Notes: generated by a model not told the origin, from the sequence alone. A stretch of 38,798 nt of DNA from Clostridia bacterium (GCA_017399105.1 JAFQEJ010000004.1:1-38798); one strand, 5' to 3'; counted from the stretch's first letter, positions 7,492 to 15,658 are shown. Numbers and translations: made by a program.

Positions 7492-8328
7492 ATGAAAGAT
7501 ACAACCATTCTCGAACAAAAAGAGCTTGATGTAATGGCTTGCGGCGGCTGGGGTACCATCAGCTCCCACTCGGTCACAGGAGCTGCGGCTCTTGCCGATT
7601 ATGTGGACGCAAAGCACGGTCTTCTCTGCCACAGCCTGGATGCGGCTTATGAGGCGCTGATCCGTCACTTCGGTGCGGCACTTGCCAATACTGCATACGG
7701 TGATTATATTGTTACTGCTGAGGTCAGCGAGCCTCTGAATTCGCTGGTGGCGGTATGCGTCGGTGCAGCGCCTCTCTTTGTGCCCAACTGCTGCAGCTGC
7801 GGTATGGCAAAGCCCAAGGCAATCGAGGAAGCACTTACCTCCGGCAAGACAGTACGCTGTGTCACAGTCGACCTTCTTCCCGAAAAGATCGATGATTACA
7901 AGCTCGATAAGCTTGCCGAGATCTGCAAAGTTAACAATGTTCCGCTGATCCTCAATGCAGGCGGATACTTCAGCATGAAGTGGCAGGGCAAGGCTCTGGT
8001 TGATTTCGCCGACGCTGTGATCTATTCCCTCGAGGAAGGCAGCGAGATCTACACCGGTAAGGGCGGCTTCATCGCCACAAAAGATACCGATGTTTATGCA
8101 GGCGCATTTGCTTATCATAACTGCGGCCGCGGCTTCGGTGAAGGCTGCTCACTGAATGTGGATGAGATTGTCGGCGGTGACCTCCGTGTAACCGAATGGA
8201 CCTCGGTTGCAGCTGAAGCGATCCTCGAAACCAAGCAGTTCTCCGAAGCGGCTCCCCGCAAGCTGGTGAAGATGGCAGGTCAGCCGGTGTTTGAGAGCGC
8301 ATACGCAAAGAAAATGACAGGCAACTGA
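7492..8328 (+). CDS. Shortened DegT-family paralogue lacking PLP catalytic residues
   Basis: This 278-residue protein begins at 7492 after AGAAGGAGGATC; the open frame starts earlier but inside the preceding gene. It aligns by eye with the middle of the preceding DegT aminotransferase. IYTGKGGFIATKD matches LTCGEGGIITTND, and PLILNAGGYF matches LIVDAAQGVG. In that alignment the PLP lysine (Lys 192 upstream) becomes Ser 184, the PLP-contacting Asp becomes Asn 155 and the Gln becomes Gly 158. The C-terminal domain is much shortened. It is open and has a good ribosome site, so it is unlikely to be a decaying pseudogene. DegT enzymes are dimers with shared active sites, so a regulatory or structural partner of the active enzyme is plausible. 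That is inference. Confidence 0.78.
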   Translation: MKDTTILEQKELDVMACGGWGTISSHSVTGAAALADYVDAKHGLLCHSLDAAYEALIRHFGAALANTAYGDYIVTAEVSEPLNSLVAVCVGAAPLFVPNCCSCGMAKPKAIEEALTSGKTVRCVTVDLLPEKIDDYKLDKLAEICKVNNVPLILNAGGYFSMKWQGKALVDFADAVIYSLEEGSEIYTGKGGFIATKDTDVYAGAFAYHNCGRGFGEGCSLNVDEIVGGDLRVTEWTSVAAEAILETKQFSEAAPRKLVKMAGQPVFESAYAKKMTGN

Positions 8329-8342
8329 TCGGAAGAATAAAG

Positions 8343-8380
8343 AAGCCCGGATGGAGAAATCTGTCCGGGCTTTTGCTTTT
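8343..8380 (+). terminator. Terminator of the kinase-SIS-DegT operon
   Basis: AAGCCCGGA (8343-8351) pairs with TCCGGGCTT (8364-8372), followed by TTGCTTTT. It begins 15 bp after the last stop of the operon. Confidence 0.9.
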
Positions 8381-8491
8381 GGGGGAGGAGATACGATATG
8401 GTATATCGTTCCGTCATGCTATGCATAAACGAATTTGTATACCTGACGCCGATATACTCGTTGGTGCTGCCGACCAACCATTGGTTGAATG

Positions 8492-8533
8492 ATTAGAAAA
8501 CTGTCTAATTACCATTGACAAAAAGTGATTAGA
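8492..8533. promoter_or_regulatory. ATTAGA/TCTAAT operator boxes at an ArsR-operon promoter
   Basis: ATTAGA (8492-8497) and TCTAAT (8504-8509) form an inverted pair with a 6 bp spacer just upstream of the -35. A third ATTAGA (8528-8533) lies inside the -35/-10 spacer, 36 bp from the first. This placement suits repression by the ArsR-type protein encoded two genes downstream. Confidence 0.5.
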
Positions 8534-8543
8534 CGGATATAAT
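8515..8543 (+). promoter_or_regulatory. Consensus promoter of the unknown/ArsR/XRE operon
   Basis: TTGACA (8515-8520) and TATAAT (8538-8543) are both perfect and 17 bp apart. The -10 is 32 bp before the first start codon. Such a strong promoter overlapped by dyad boxes is typical of a repressed operon. Confidence 0.85.
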
Positions 8544-8575
8544 ATTAGTACAACCAACAGAAAGGAATGATAACC

Positions 8576-9070
8576 ATGACAGGACTTGAAATTCAGGATG
8601 CTATGGCGAAGATCGCCGCTGACTATGCCGCCGATGCGGATTCCAGATTGAAGGCACTTCCCGCCGATGCCAAGCGTGAGAAAAAGGCGATTATCATCGA
8701 GCGGGAGATGTACAATCTCTGCAGCCGCGCGGGACTGCTCTATTACGCCAAAAATGCAAAGAGCGAAGATCACCTGCGCTGGGTCTGCGGCTTTCTGCTG
8801 AAGTTTCTGGCACCTTATCCCAAGACAGCTGCACTTTTTGCCGAAGCGGATGACGAAACCAAGCTGAAGCTGGCACCCTATCTGCGCGGCGTGATCTTCA
8901 TGGACGATCAGTATCTGAAGCCCAACCGTGCAGCTCTTGCCAAGGCGGAGGAAGCGTGCGACGCAGAGGAGATCTTCGAGCTGCGCATCAAGGTAGGTGC
9001 TGTTGCCAAGGTGATCGATGCGTGGCGGAGCTGGTGGAAGAAAAACGGCATCGTCGAGCTGGACGTGTGA
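8576..9070 (+). CDS. Unrecognised helical protein, first gene of an ArsR operon
   Basis: This 164-residue protein is not recognised. It starts at 8576 after AAAGGAATGATAACC; an in-frame ATG three codons earlier lies too close to that site. It looks almost wholly alpha-helical and soluble, rich in Ala, Lys, Asp and Glu, without signal peptide or membrane segment. A Trp/aromatic-rich patch lies near residue 69 (LRWVCGFLLKFLAPYP), and the tail reads DAWRSWWKKNGI. It is led by a near-perfect promoter with operator-like boxes and is followed 7 bp later by an ArsR-DUF2087 regulator and then an XRE regulator. It may be the effector or stress protein that this pair controls. No function is claimed. 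Confidence 0.75.
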   Translation: MTGLEIQDAMAKIAADYAADADSRLKALPADAKREKKAIIIEREMYNLCSRAGLLYYAKNAKSEDHLRWVCGFLLKFLAPYPKTAALFAEADDETKLKLAPYLRGVIFMDDQYLKPNRAALAKAEEACDAEEIFELRIKVGAVAKVIDAWRSWWKKNGIVELDV

Positions 9071-9077
9071 GGCGGAT

Positions 9078-9608
9078 ATGGAAAATTTAGAACTGTTCAA
9101 GCTCCTCGGTGATGCCACACGGCTTTCGATTATCCGCATGCTGGCAAGAGAGGATTCCTTCGTGGAGCTGATCGCATCCTCGCTGAATCTGACATCGGCT
9201 ACCGTCTGCTACCATCTGAAAAAGCTGGAGGGAGCGGGACTGGTGCGCTGCAGCCGCTCACAGTTTTATAAGATTTATGCCCTCAACCGCGAGATTTTCG
9301 ACCGCAGCCTCACTGATCTGGTTCTCACCGCCGAGCTTCCTGTCGATCCCGAGGAGAAATATCGCCGTGAGGTGATTTCAACCTTTATCAAGGGCGGTCG
9401 GCTGGTGAGCATTCCCGTCCAACAGAAGAAACGTGAAATTATCCTTCGCCACATCCTCACCCGTTTTGAGACGGGCAGAGACTATGACGAGCGCGAGGTG
9501 AACGCGATCCTTATCGAATTCCATGAGGATTACTGCACGCTTCGCCGCGAGATGATCTCCTTCGGGCTGATGTCGCGCGACCATGAGACCTATCGGGTGA
9601 TCGAGTAA
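9078..9608 (+). CDS. ArsR-type regulator with C-terminal DUF2087 domain
   Basis: This 176-residue protein has a winged helix at residues 1-75. LFKLLGDATRLSIIRMLARE, then LNLTSATVCYHLKKLEGAGLV is the classic ArsR recognition helix and turn. The C-terminal 75 residues (GGRLVSIPVQQKKREIILRH, then EVNAILIEFHEDYCTLRREM and GLMSR) match the DUF2087 pattern, which often occurs fused to ArsR domains. No metal-binding Cys pair typical of metal sensors is seen. The start at 9078 leaves a GTGAGG site and avoids overlap with the preceding gene. It probably autoregulates through the ATTAGA boxes at the operon promoter. Its last base is shared with the next start codon. Confidence 0.87.
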   Translation: MENLELFKLLGDATRLSIIRMLAREDSFVELIASSLNLTSATVCYHLKKLEGAGLVRCSRSQFYKIYALNREIFDRSLTDLVLTAELPVDPEEKYRREVISTFIKGGRLVSIPVQQKKREIILRHILTRFETGRDYDEREVNAILIEFHEDYCTLRREMISFGLMSRDHETYRVIE

Positions 9609-9835
9609 TGAACCGCATTTGCATCGCTGATAAGATTCTTGCTCACCGAGAGCGAAATGGGATGACACAGGGGCAATTCGGCGCGCTCTTCGGCGTGACG
9701 GCACAGGCAGTCTCCAAGTGGGAAAGAACCCTCTGTTACCCCGATATTACCATTCTGGCACAGCTTTCCGAAGTGCTGGAATGCTCAATTGGAGAGTTGC
9801 TGGGAGTCAGAGAGAATGAGGGCAGCCATAAATAA
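9608..9835 (+). CDS. Small XRE-family helix-turn-helix regulator
   Basis: This 75-residue protein is a bare XRE/Cro-type DNA-binding domain. MTQGQFGALFGVTAQAVSKW, then ERTLCYPDITILAQLSEVLE, then CSIGELLG is the usual sequence of a lambda-repressor-like five-helix fold. Its ATG overlaps the stop codon of the ArsR-DUF2087 gene in TAATG, so it is translationally coupled. It has no extra sensor domain and may act with the ArsR protein. Confidence 0.88.
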   Translation: MNRICIADKILAHRERNGMTQGQFGALFGVTAQAVSKWERTLCYPDITILAQLSEVLECSIGELLGVRENEGSHK

Positions 9836-9847
9836 AATATCCACCTG

Positions 9848-9885
9848 ACTCCTCGGAATCTGTTATTTCGAGGAGTTTAAACTTT
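9848..9885 (+). terminator. Terminator after the XRE gene
   Basis: ACTCCTCG (9848-9855) pairs with CGAGGAGT (9869-9876) around a 13 nt loop and is followed by TTAAACTTT. It separates the regulatory operon from the GH42 gene. Confidence 0.7.
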
Positions 9886-9894
9886 GGTATGGGG

Positions 9895-9923
9895 TAGACA
9901 ACAGGGGGGGAATGTGTTATAAT
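9895..9923 (+). promoter_or_regulatory. Promoter of the GH42 beta-galactosidase gene
   Basis: TAGACA (9895-9900) and TATAAT (9918-9923) are 17 bp apart, with a run of seven G between them. The -10 is 30 bp before the start codon. Confidence 0.65.
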
Positions 9924-9953
9924 GGAGTTAAAGTAACCACAAGGAGAGGTCAT

Positions 9954-12071
9954 ATGTTTGTATTCGGGACACAATATCTGAGGGGCTTTACACCTGAGCG
10001 CGATCAATGGGAACGGGATATGGAAAATATGAAGAAAATCGGATTCAATACCATCCGTGCCTGGCTTGTGTGGAACGCTGTTGAGCGCCGCGAGGGGGAG
10101 ATCGATTATGATTATATTGAGCAGTTTCTAACCTGTGCAAAGCAATATGAGCTGCAGGTCGGGCTGCTCTTCCATCTGCATGCGTGCCCTGCCTGGGCAA
10201 TTGAGAAATTCTCGAAATATTTCTATGTTTCGGAGGACAATCTGCCCTTTGAGCCGGCGGTGCGTCCCAACACGCCCTCGGGAGGCTGGCCGGGACTCTG
10301 CTTTGACAACGAAGAGGTGCGCGAGATGGAGCATCGGTTTATTTCGGGCGTGATTGCCGAGACGAAAAAGCATGACAATGTGGCATTTTATGAGCCAATG
10401 AACGAACCGCATCAATGGGTTGATTACATGAAGAATCCGGCGGGAATTTTCTGTTATTGTCCCGCATCTGTGCGGAAATTCAGGGTATGGCTGCAGAAAA
10501 AATACGGCGATATTGAGACGCTCAATAATGCCTGGGGCTATTTTTACGATTCTTTTGATGAGGTAAGACCGCCTCGATGGACATCCTCTTACAGCGATTA
10601 TATTGATTTCAGACAGTTTACGGTTGATAACATCGTAGAAGAAATCAGATATCGCAGTGATATTATCAGAAGCTGTGATAATAAACCTGTCATTGCGCAT
10701 GCCTGGGGTGGGGGAGCTGTCACCTGTTCGCAGCTTGGCGGTATGGCTTTTGATGACTGGAAGAATGCAGAGATCTTTGATAAATGGGGCTACAGTGCCT
10801 TCCCTCGAAGTGCAGATGACTGCTGCATGCTTGGATTTGGATGCAATGCCGCACGCAGCGCCGCAGGCGGCAAGGAATACTGGCAGTCTGAGCTGACCGC
10901 AGGAATTACCGGCAGTATTTTTGAGCAGAGCGGCAGAATTGATGATAATACCTACGATAAATTTTCTCTGGAATCGATTCGTCACGGTGCTGTTGGATTG
11001 CTTTATTGGCAGTATCGCAAGGAGCGGATCGGCGCTGAGATTGGCGGCTTCTCTCTGACCGACTATGACGGTGGGCCTACCAATCTGACAAGAAAGGCAG
11101 AGGCTTTGGGAAGAATGCTGCGTGAGCATGGAGATATGCTTACCGAGGGCAGCATGAAGCCTGCCGAGGTTGGACTTGTATTCAGCATACGCTCCTATTT
11201 TGCCGATTGGGCAATCGCCAAAAAAGGCGGAAATAAAGCGGCGGTTGACAGCCTGAGCGGATATTACAGAATGTTTTGGGAGGAAAATATCCCTATCGAT
11301 ATCATCCATGAGGAGTATGCGGAGAATCTCTCCCGCTATAAGCTGATCATTCTGCCGAATGCTGCGGCAATCTCTCCCCGCCTTGCTGACAAGCTGAAGG
11401 AGTATATCAGTAATGGCGGTGTGCTGCTGAGCGAGCAGCTTTTCGGTATCTTTGAGGAGTCCTTCAAGCTGTCTTATCATGTTCCCGGATTTGGTTATGA
11501 TGAAATTTTTGGTGTCCGTGAGCATGATCTGCACCCGCGGAAAACGGTTACTCTTACCGACGGTGAGAAGGATTATCATTTCAAGGGCAATCGGTATGCC
11601 GAAAAATTCTGTGATGTAACCGGAGAGGGACTTTACTTTTATGAGGACGGCACTCCTGCCATTGTATCGAAAGCATACGGCAGCGGAAAGGCGATGATCA
11701 CAGGTATCAATCTGGGGCTTTGCTATTCAAGCCGTGAACTGCTGGGAGATGATTTCAAGAGCAGTGATACAGGCAACACCAGCGGAGCATCGAAGGCGAT
11801 TGTGATGAAGCTTTGCCGCTCGCTGGGCGTGGATGAAAACCGATGCTCGGTACCCGATGTCAAGGTCAGTGTGCTTACAACAGATAAAGAATGTATGCTG
11901 ATTCTGATCAACAGTGCTTCCGCTGACAGAGAAGGCTTGATCAGGCTTGAGGAAGCATATGTTGAGACGAAGACGGTGTACGGGCGCTGTGATGCCACAG
12001 TTTGCGGCAGTACACTCCGCTTTACGCTGAAAGCAAATGAGAGCGCGGTGCTCAGGCTGGTGCAGGGGTAA
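9954..12071 (+). CDS. GH42 beta-galactosidase-like glycoside hydrolase
   Basis: This 705-residue protein has the full GH42 plan. The N-terminal TIM barrel has the family opener GTQYLRGFTPERDQWERDME. The acid/base is Glu 151 in FYEPMNEPHQW, and the probable nucleophile is Glu 313 in YWQSELTAG. A trimerisation-like Rossmann domain follows at roughly 400-600 (KLIILPNAAAISPRLADKLK, then GGVLLSEQ), and a small beta domain ends the chain. It lacks a signal peptide, so it acts on imported oligosaccharides. The start at 9954 has AAGGAG at good spacing; 14 upstream codons in frame are unsupported. It removes terminal beta-galactose or a related sugar; exact specificity is unknown. The transaminase gene follows 34 bp later. 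Confidence 0.92.
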   Translation: MFVFGTQYLRGFTPERDQWERDMENMKKIGFNTIRAWLVWNAVERREGEIDYDYIEQFLTCAKQYELQVGLLFHLHACPAWAIEKFSKYFYVSEDNLPFEPAVRPNTPSGGWPGLCFDNEEVREMEHRFISGVIAETKKHDNVAFYEPMNEPHQWVDYMKNPAGIFCYCPASVRKFRVWLQKKYGDIETLNNAWGYFYDSFDEVRPPRWTSSYSDYIDFRQFTVDNIVEEIRYRSDIIRSCDNKPVIAHAWGGGAVTCSQLGGMAFDDWKNAEIFDKWGYSAFPRSADDCCMLGFGCNAARSAAGGKEYWQSELTAGITGSIFEQSGRIDDNTYDKFSLESIRHGAVGLLYWQYRKERIGAEIGGFSLTDYDGGPTNLTRKAEALGRMLREHGDMLTEGSMKPAEVGLVFSIRSYFADWAIAKKGGNKAAVDSLSGYYRMFWEENIPIDIIHEEYAENLSRYKLIILPNAAAISPRLADKLKEYISNGGVLLSEQLFGIFEESFKLSYHVPGFGYDEIFGVREHDLHPRKTVTLTDGEKDYHFKGNRYAEKFCDVTGEGLYFYEDGTPAIVSKAYGSGKAMITGINLGLCYSSRELLGDDFKSSDTGNTSGASKAIVMKLCRSLGVDENRCSVPDVKVSVLTTDKECMLILINSASADREGLIRLEEAYVETKTVYGRCDATVCGSTLRFTLKANESAVLRLVQG

Positions 12072-12105
12072 AAGAACAATTGTGATTAGTAAAAAAGGGT
12101 ATATT

Positions 12106-12954
12106 ATGAAAAGAATAGGATATTTCAACGGAACGATCGGGGATTATGACGATATGCAAATCCCCTTTTCTGACAGATCGGTTTTCTACGGAGATGCGGT
12201 ATATGATGCGGTATTGGTGCTGAACAGAAGAACATTTACGCTTGATATGCATCTTGACAGACTTTACAAAAGCTGTGCTATGACAAAAATTCCTTTTGAT
12301 ATGCCCAGAGAGGTACTCAAGGGGGAGATCGACCGCCTGTTATCCCTGTCGGAAATGGGCAGTATCATGCTGTATCTTCAGGTTACGCGGGGAGCAGCGC
12401 CGCGCAAGCACGAATTTCCCGACGATGCGAAGCCCAATTTGCTGATGTTTACCTCGGCAGTTTCGATTCCCCCGAGAGACAAGCGTGCATCTCTTGTCTC
12501 GGTGGAGGATCTGCGTTTTCAATACTGCAACATCAAAACAACCAATCTTCTGCCCAATGTATTTGCCGCACAGAAAGCGAAAGAAGCAGGCGCAACCGAG
12601 GCACTGCTTCACCGGGGCGACCGTGTAACCGAAGCGGCACACAGCAGTATTCTGATGGCGAAAGACGGAACAGTGATCATGCCGCCGCTGGATGAATTAA
12701 TCCTTCCCGGAATTACCCGTGAAATTGTCCGACAGATCTGCGAGGAAGCGGGAATTCCCACGGTCATCAGAATCTTTACGGTAGATGAGCTGATGAAGGC
12801 TGATGAAATCATGCTTTGCAGTACAACTAAGAACGTGATTTTTGTATATGAAATTGACCGACAGCAGGTGGGCGGCAAGGATAGGGCACTTCGTGAAAAA
12901 ATTCAGGAGCTGTTTGCAAGGAGAGTCTGCGCCGAAACCGGTGTCAGCCTATAA
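12106..12954 (+). CDS. dat: D-amino-acid transaminase (class IV PLP aminotransferase)
   Basis: This 282-residue protein is a fold-type IV PLP enzyme. MQIPFSDRSVFYGDAVYDAV is the usual N-terminal motif, Lys 144 in CNIKTTNLLPN is the PLP lysine, EALLHRGDRVTEAAHSS is the phosphate-side signature, and LPGITREIV follows near residue 205. The order and motifs fit D-alanine transaminase better than the branched-chain type, though 4-amino-4-deoxychorismate lyase-like members share many of these. It would interconvert D-alanine and D-glutamate for peptidoglycan. Start 12106 follows a weak AAAGGG site. It is probably cotranscribed with the GH42 gene, an unusual pairing. Confidence 0.85.
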   Translation: MKRIGYFNGTIGDYDDMQIPFSDRSVFYGDAVYDAVLVLNRRTFTLDMHLDRLYKSCAMTKIPFDMPREVLKGEIDRLLSLSEMGSIMLYLQVTRGAAPRKHEFPDDAKPNLLMFTSAVSIPPRDKRASLVSVEDLRFQYCNIKTTNLLPNVFAAQKAKEAGATEALLHRGDRVTEAAHSSILMAKDGTVIMPPLDELILPGITREIVRQICEEAGIPTVIRIFTVDELMKADEIMLCSTTKNVIFVYEIDRQQVGGKDRALREKIQELFARRVCAETGVSL

Positions 12955-12972
12955 ATGATACAGTGTCGATGA

Positions 12973-13008
12973 CAGAAACGCTCTATATCAGATCATAAGG
13001 TGTTTCTG
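12973..13008 (+). terminator. Weak stem-loop after dat
   Basis: CAGAAAC (12973-12979) pairs with GTTTCTG (13002-13008) around a 22 nt loop, 18 bp past the dat stop. It abuts the truncated five-hairpin repeat, whose hairpin 1 with a following TTTTG is a stronger terminator. Confidence 0.35.
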
Positions 13009-13015
13009 CCCAAGA

Positions 13016-13131
13016 CAAAAATTTTGTGGCGTATATTGATTGGTTTCAGGGCGTAAAACGCCCTGAAATGTCGGTCTTTGACCGGCAAAATCAATATTCA
13101 AGGGACTGTCGCATGCAAATGCGACAGTCCC
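13016..13131 (-). repeat. Five-hairpin repeat, copy truncated in hairpin 4
   Basis: Read on the minus strand this copy has hairpin 1 (GGGACTGTCGCA and its complement), the GGTC-AAA-GACC hairpin, the TTTCAGGGCG/CGCCCTGAAA hairpin, the enclosing ATATTGATT/AATCAATAT stem, and then stops at GCCACAAAAT. Hairpin 5 is missing. It is almost identical to the copy at 38661. It lies between the convergent dat and MFS genes, where hairpin 1 followed by TTTT on the plus strand can terminate dat transcription. Confidence 0.88.
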
Positions 13132-13150
13132 TTTTGTCTGTGCGCAATAG

Positions 13151-14314
13151 TTAGTGCCTTGTCTTGAACATTGCATTCAGACGCTCGGTCATGGCAAGCA
13201 TAAGAATGGCGAAGGCGGCGAGGAAGAAGGGATACCAGCCAATGCTGATATGACCTGCAATCAAACCGAATAAAGGCGGAATGAATGTACTTCCTACATA
13301 CGCCGAAGCCATCTGGATGCCGACGATTGCCTGAGAATTTTCCCTGCCGAAGTTGGTCGGCATGGAGTGGATGATGCAGGGATAAACCGGTGCACATCCA
13401 AGGCCAATGACAAGCAGTCCGCCCAGCGCACAGACCTCCCAGGGGAGCATCACCAGCACCATACCCCCCAACATGATGAGGCTTCCGAGGCGGATAAGGA
13501 ATCGGTCGCCCAGCTTATCAGCGATGAAGCCGTTTAATAAGCGTCCGAAGGTGATGCCCAGATAGAAGAGCGATGCAAAGCTTGCTGCCGTCTGTTCGTC
13601 TATGCCCCGTGCCTCCACGAAATAGCTGGCTGCCCAGAGTCCGGTGGTTCCTTCCAGCGCGCAGTATGCGAAGAAGGCGATCAGAATGTAGGGGACACCG
13701 CGAATCTTCAGTGCTCCTGTGATGCCGAGGGGACGGGCATCAACTTCCTCTCCATTCTCTGAGGGAGCACTGCGCTTTTTCCAGAGAGGGAGCGACAGGA
13801 AGAGGAAAAGCGTCAGGACGATCTGGAGAATCGAGACGGTGAGATAACCGTTTCTCCAGTTGCCGCGGGCGATGCAGAAGCTCATGATGTAGGGACTGAT
13901 CGATGCGCCAACTCCCCACATGCAGTGGAGCCAGCTCATGTGCCGTCCCGAATAATGGAGTGCCACATAATTGTTCAGCGCCGCGTCAACTCCCCCCGCA
14001 CCAAGACCGTAGGGAATGGCAATCAGACAGAGCATGAGGGGAGAGGATGCAGCCGAAAATCCGAAGAGGGCAGCCGCTGTCATTGCGACGCTGACTGCGG
14101 TGACAAGTCCCGCTCCAAAGCGTCGGGTGAGTCTGTCTGAGGCAAGGCTGGAGATGATGGTGCCTCCTGCGACAATCATTGCAATCACTCCCGCAAAGGA
14201 GAGGGAAGCACCGAACTCAACACGCATGACAGGCCATGCCGAGCCGAGAAGCGAGTCGGGCAGACCAAGGCTGATGAAGGCAAGATAGATGATGGCAAGA
14301 AGAAATGAGAACAT
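13151..14314 (-). CDS. Major facilitator superfamily transporter
   Basis: This 387-residue integral membrane protein has about 12 hydrophobic segments and the two-halves MFS plan. The loop after segment 2 reads SDRLTRRFGAG, a version of the MFS signature; the equivalent loop in the second half reads GFIADKLGDRF. Between halves lies a charged linker near residue 190 (WKKRSAPSENGEEVDARP). The start at 14314 follows GAGG; the open frame extends 17 codons upstream without support. The gene follows a Gfo/Idh/MocA gene by 23 bp on the same strand and is probably cotranscribed. A sugar, polyol or sugar acid substrate is likely from context but is not shown. Confidence 0.88.
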   Translation of the reverse strand: MFSFLLAIIYLAFISLGLPDSLLGSAWPVMRVEFGASLSFAGVIAMIVAGGTIISSLASDRLTRRFGAGLVTAVSVAMTAAALFGFSAASSPLMLCLIAIPYGLGAGGVDAALNNYVALHYSGRHMSWLHCMWGVGASISPYIMSFCIARGNWRNGYLTVSILQIVLTLFLFLSLPLWKKRSAPSENGEEVDARPLGITGALKIRGVPYILIAFFAYCALEGTTGLWAASYFVEARGIDEQTAASFASLFYLGITFGRLLNGFIADKLGDRFLIRLGSLIMLGGMVLVMLPWEVCALGGLLVIGLGCAPVYPCIIHSMPTNFGRENSQAIVGIQMASAYVGSTFIPPLFGLIAGHISIGWYPFFLAAFAILMLAMTERLNAMFKTRH

Positions 14315-14337
14315 TGTAATACCTCGATGATTCAGAA

Positions 14338-15582
14338 TTAAGAAATGAAGCCGGCTTCCTTCCAACGCTTTTTCGCATTGGTAAGATCCTCTTCCGAGGG
14401 GGCATAGGGCTGAGAGGAACAGGGGATGGAGACCTTGAGATTGTCATCCGGATAGGGGGTGATGTTGTCCAATTCGTATTTTCTGCGGTCTTCCTCAAGT
14501 CTGAAATCGGGGATGTCATAAGTCATGCCGCCGTTGAGGATGCTTCGCCAGGATAGGATGGCAACCGAAGCCGCAGCGGTAGCACGATAGACATTCCAAT
14601 AGGGTTCACGACCTGCTTCCAGGTCCTTGACAAAGTTGTAGATGACGAAGAAATCACCGCCGCCGTGACCCGCGTCCTCGGCGATTTTGCCCAGTTCTGC
14701 GTCCTGCCATTTGATGTCGTAGAGATTATTGCATTCCATTCCCTCGGGGCGGGTCCATTCATGATAGCAGAGCCGCATCTGTCCTGTGCTGCGGTCAACA
14801 GTCATGCTGCCTTTCGTTCCGCAGAGACGGTAAGAACAGCCATGGGGCAGGAGATATGCCCAGCCTGTGATGCGGAATACCGCATTGGTGTCGGTGTGGC
14901 AGAGAATAATAGCTGCCACATCACCTGTGCGAAGGGCAGTACCCTTAGCAATCTCGGGATGGAAGGATGCCATGGCGCTGACTCTGGTGGGCATGGAGTC
15001 GGTCATCTGCATCAGCGGGGCCAGCGCATGGGTGGTATAGTAGGTGCGGGGCGTCCAGTTGCGCCAGTGTGCTTCTCCGGGAGCGAGAATATTCTGCTCC
15101 TGCTCGCTCATGGGATGTGCGTATTCGCCCTCGGCATAAACAACGCCGCCCAGTGAGCCGTCCTTGTAGACCCGCTCCATCTCAAGACATTCCTTGAAGT
15201 TGGGGCAGTTTTCGAGGAGTGCATAGGTCATACCGGTTTCTTCCTTTGCACGGACGAGGGCGACCCCCTCTGCCATGGTGACATTGCTGAGCGTCTCGCT
15301 GATGACATGCTTTCCGGCACGCATGACCTTGATGGCATATTCCGCATGCTCACAGAAGTAGTTGCCGAGCAGCACCGCATCCATATCATGCTTGATGAAC
15401 TCATCAAAATTATTATATTCTGCCGCGTCCCTGCATGCAGGATAGCACTGCTTGCTTGATGCAATGGCATCTGCTCTGCGGTCACAGATGGCGACAACCT
15501 CTGCGCCCGAGGCATAAATGCTTCCGATCAGCGAGCCGCCGCGGGCAGAGCCGAAAATACCGAATCTGATCCTCTTTTTCAT
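14338..15582 (-). CDS. Gfo/Idh/MocA-family oxidoreductase, copy 1
   Basis: This 414-residue protein starts with a Rossmann nucleotide-binding motif (RFGIFGSARGGSLIGSIYAS), then AEVVAICDRR. The usual EKP motif at the end of the Rossmann sheet is replaced: GKHVISETLSN where the family normally has E-K-P, so the active-site or cofactor Lys is absent. The C-terminal half has the family's open beta sheet region, including AGHGGGDFFVIYNFVKDLEAG. Such enzymes oxidise or epimerise sugars and inositols with NAD(P). It is closely related to the next gene upstream (about three quarters identical by eye). It has its own promoter and leads into the MFS gene. Confidence 0.92.
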   Translation of the reverse strand: MKKRIRFGIFGSARGGSLIGSIYASGAEVVAICDRRADAIASSKQCYPACRDAAEYNNFDEFIKHDMDAVLLGNYFCEHAEYAIKVMRAGKHVISETLSNVTMAEGVALVRAKEETGMTYALLENCPNFKECLEMERVYKDGSLGGVVYAEGEYAHPMSEQEQNILAPGEAHWRNWTPRTYYTTHALAPLMQMTDSMPTRVSAMASFHPEIAKGTALRTGDVAAIILCHTDTNAVFRITGWAYLLPHGCSYRLCGTKGSMTVDRSTGQMRLCYHEWTRPEGMECNNLYDIKWQDAELGKIAEDAGHGGGDFFVIYNFVKDLEAGREPYWNVYRATAAASVAILSWRSILNGGMTYDIPDFRLEEDRRKYELDNITPYPDDNLKVSIPCSSQPYAPSEEDLTNAKKRWKEAGFIS

Positions 15583-15629
15583 AGGTTGGTTCTCCTTGAA
15601 ACAGGAAAATTTGAGTACAGCTTTGTTGT

Positions 15630-15658
15630 ATTATACTGTACCTGCGCTGAATTTGCAA
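15630..15658 (-). promoter_or_regulatory. Promoter of Gfo/Idh/MocA copy 1
   Basis: On the minus strand TTGCAA (15658-15653) and TATAAT (15635-15630) are 17 bp apart. This gives copy 1 and the MFS gene a promoter independent of copy 2. Confidence 0.6.

Noticed and set aside
7492..8328. Short DegT paralogue as a pseudogene
   Set aside because: It is open for 278 codons with a good ribosome site and precise operon spacing; frame decay would be expected otherwise.
10128..11579. Minus-strand open frame of 483 codons
   Set aside because: It lies wholly antisense to GH42, whose motifs are clear; the frame has no start signal or family features.
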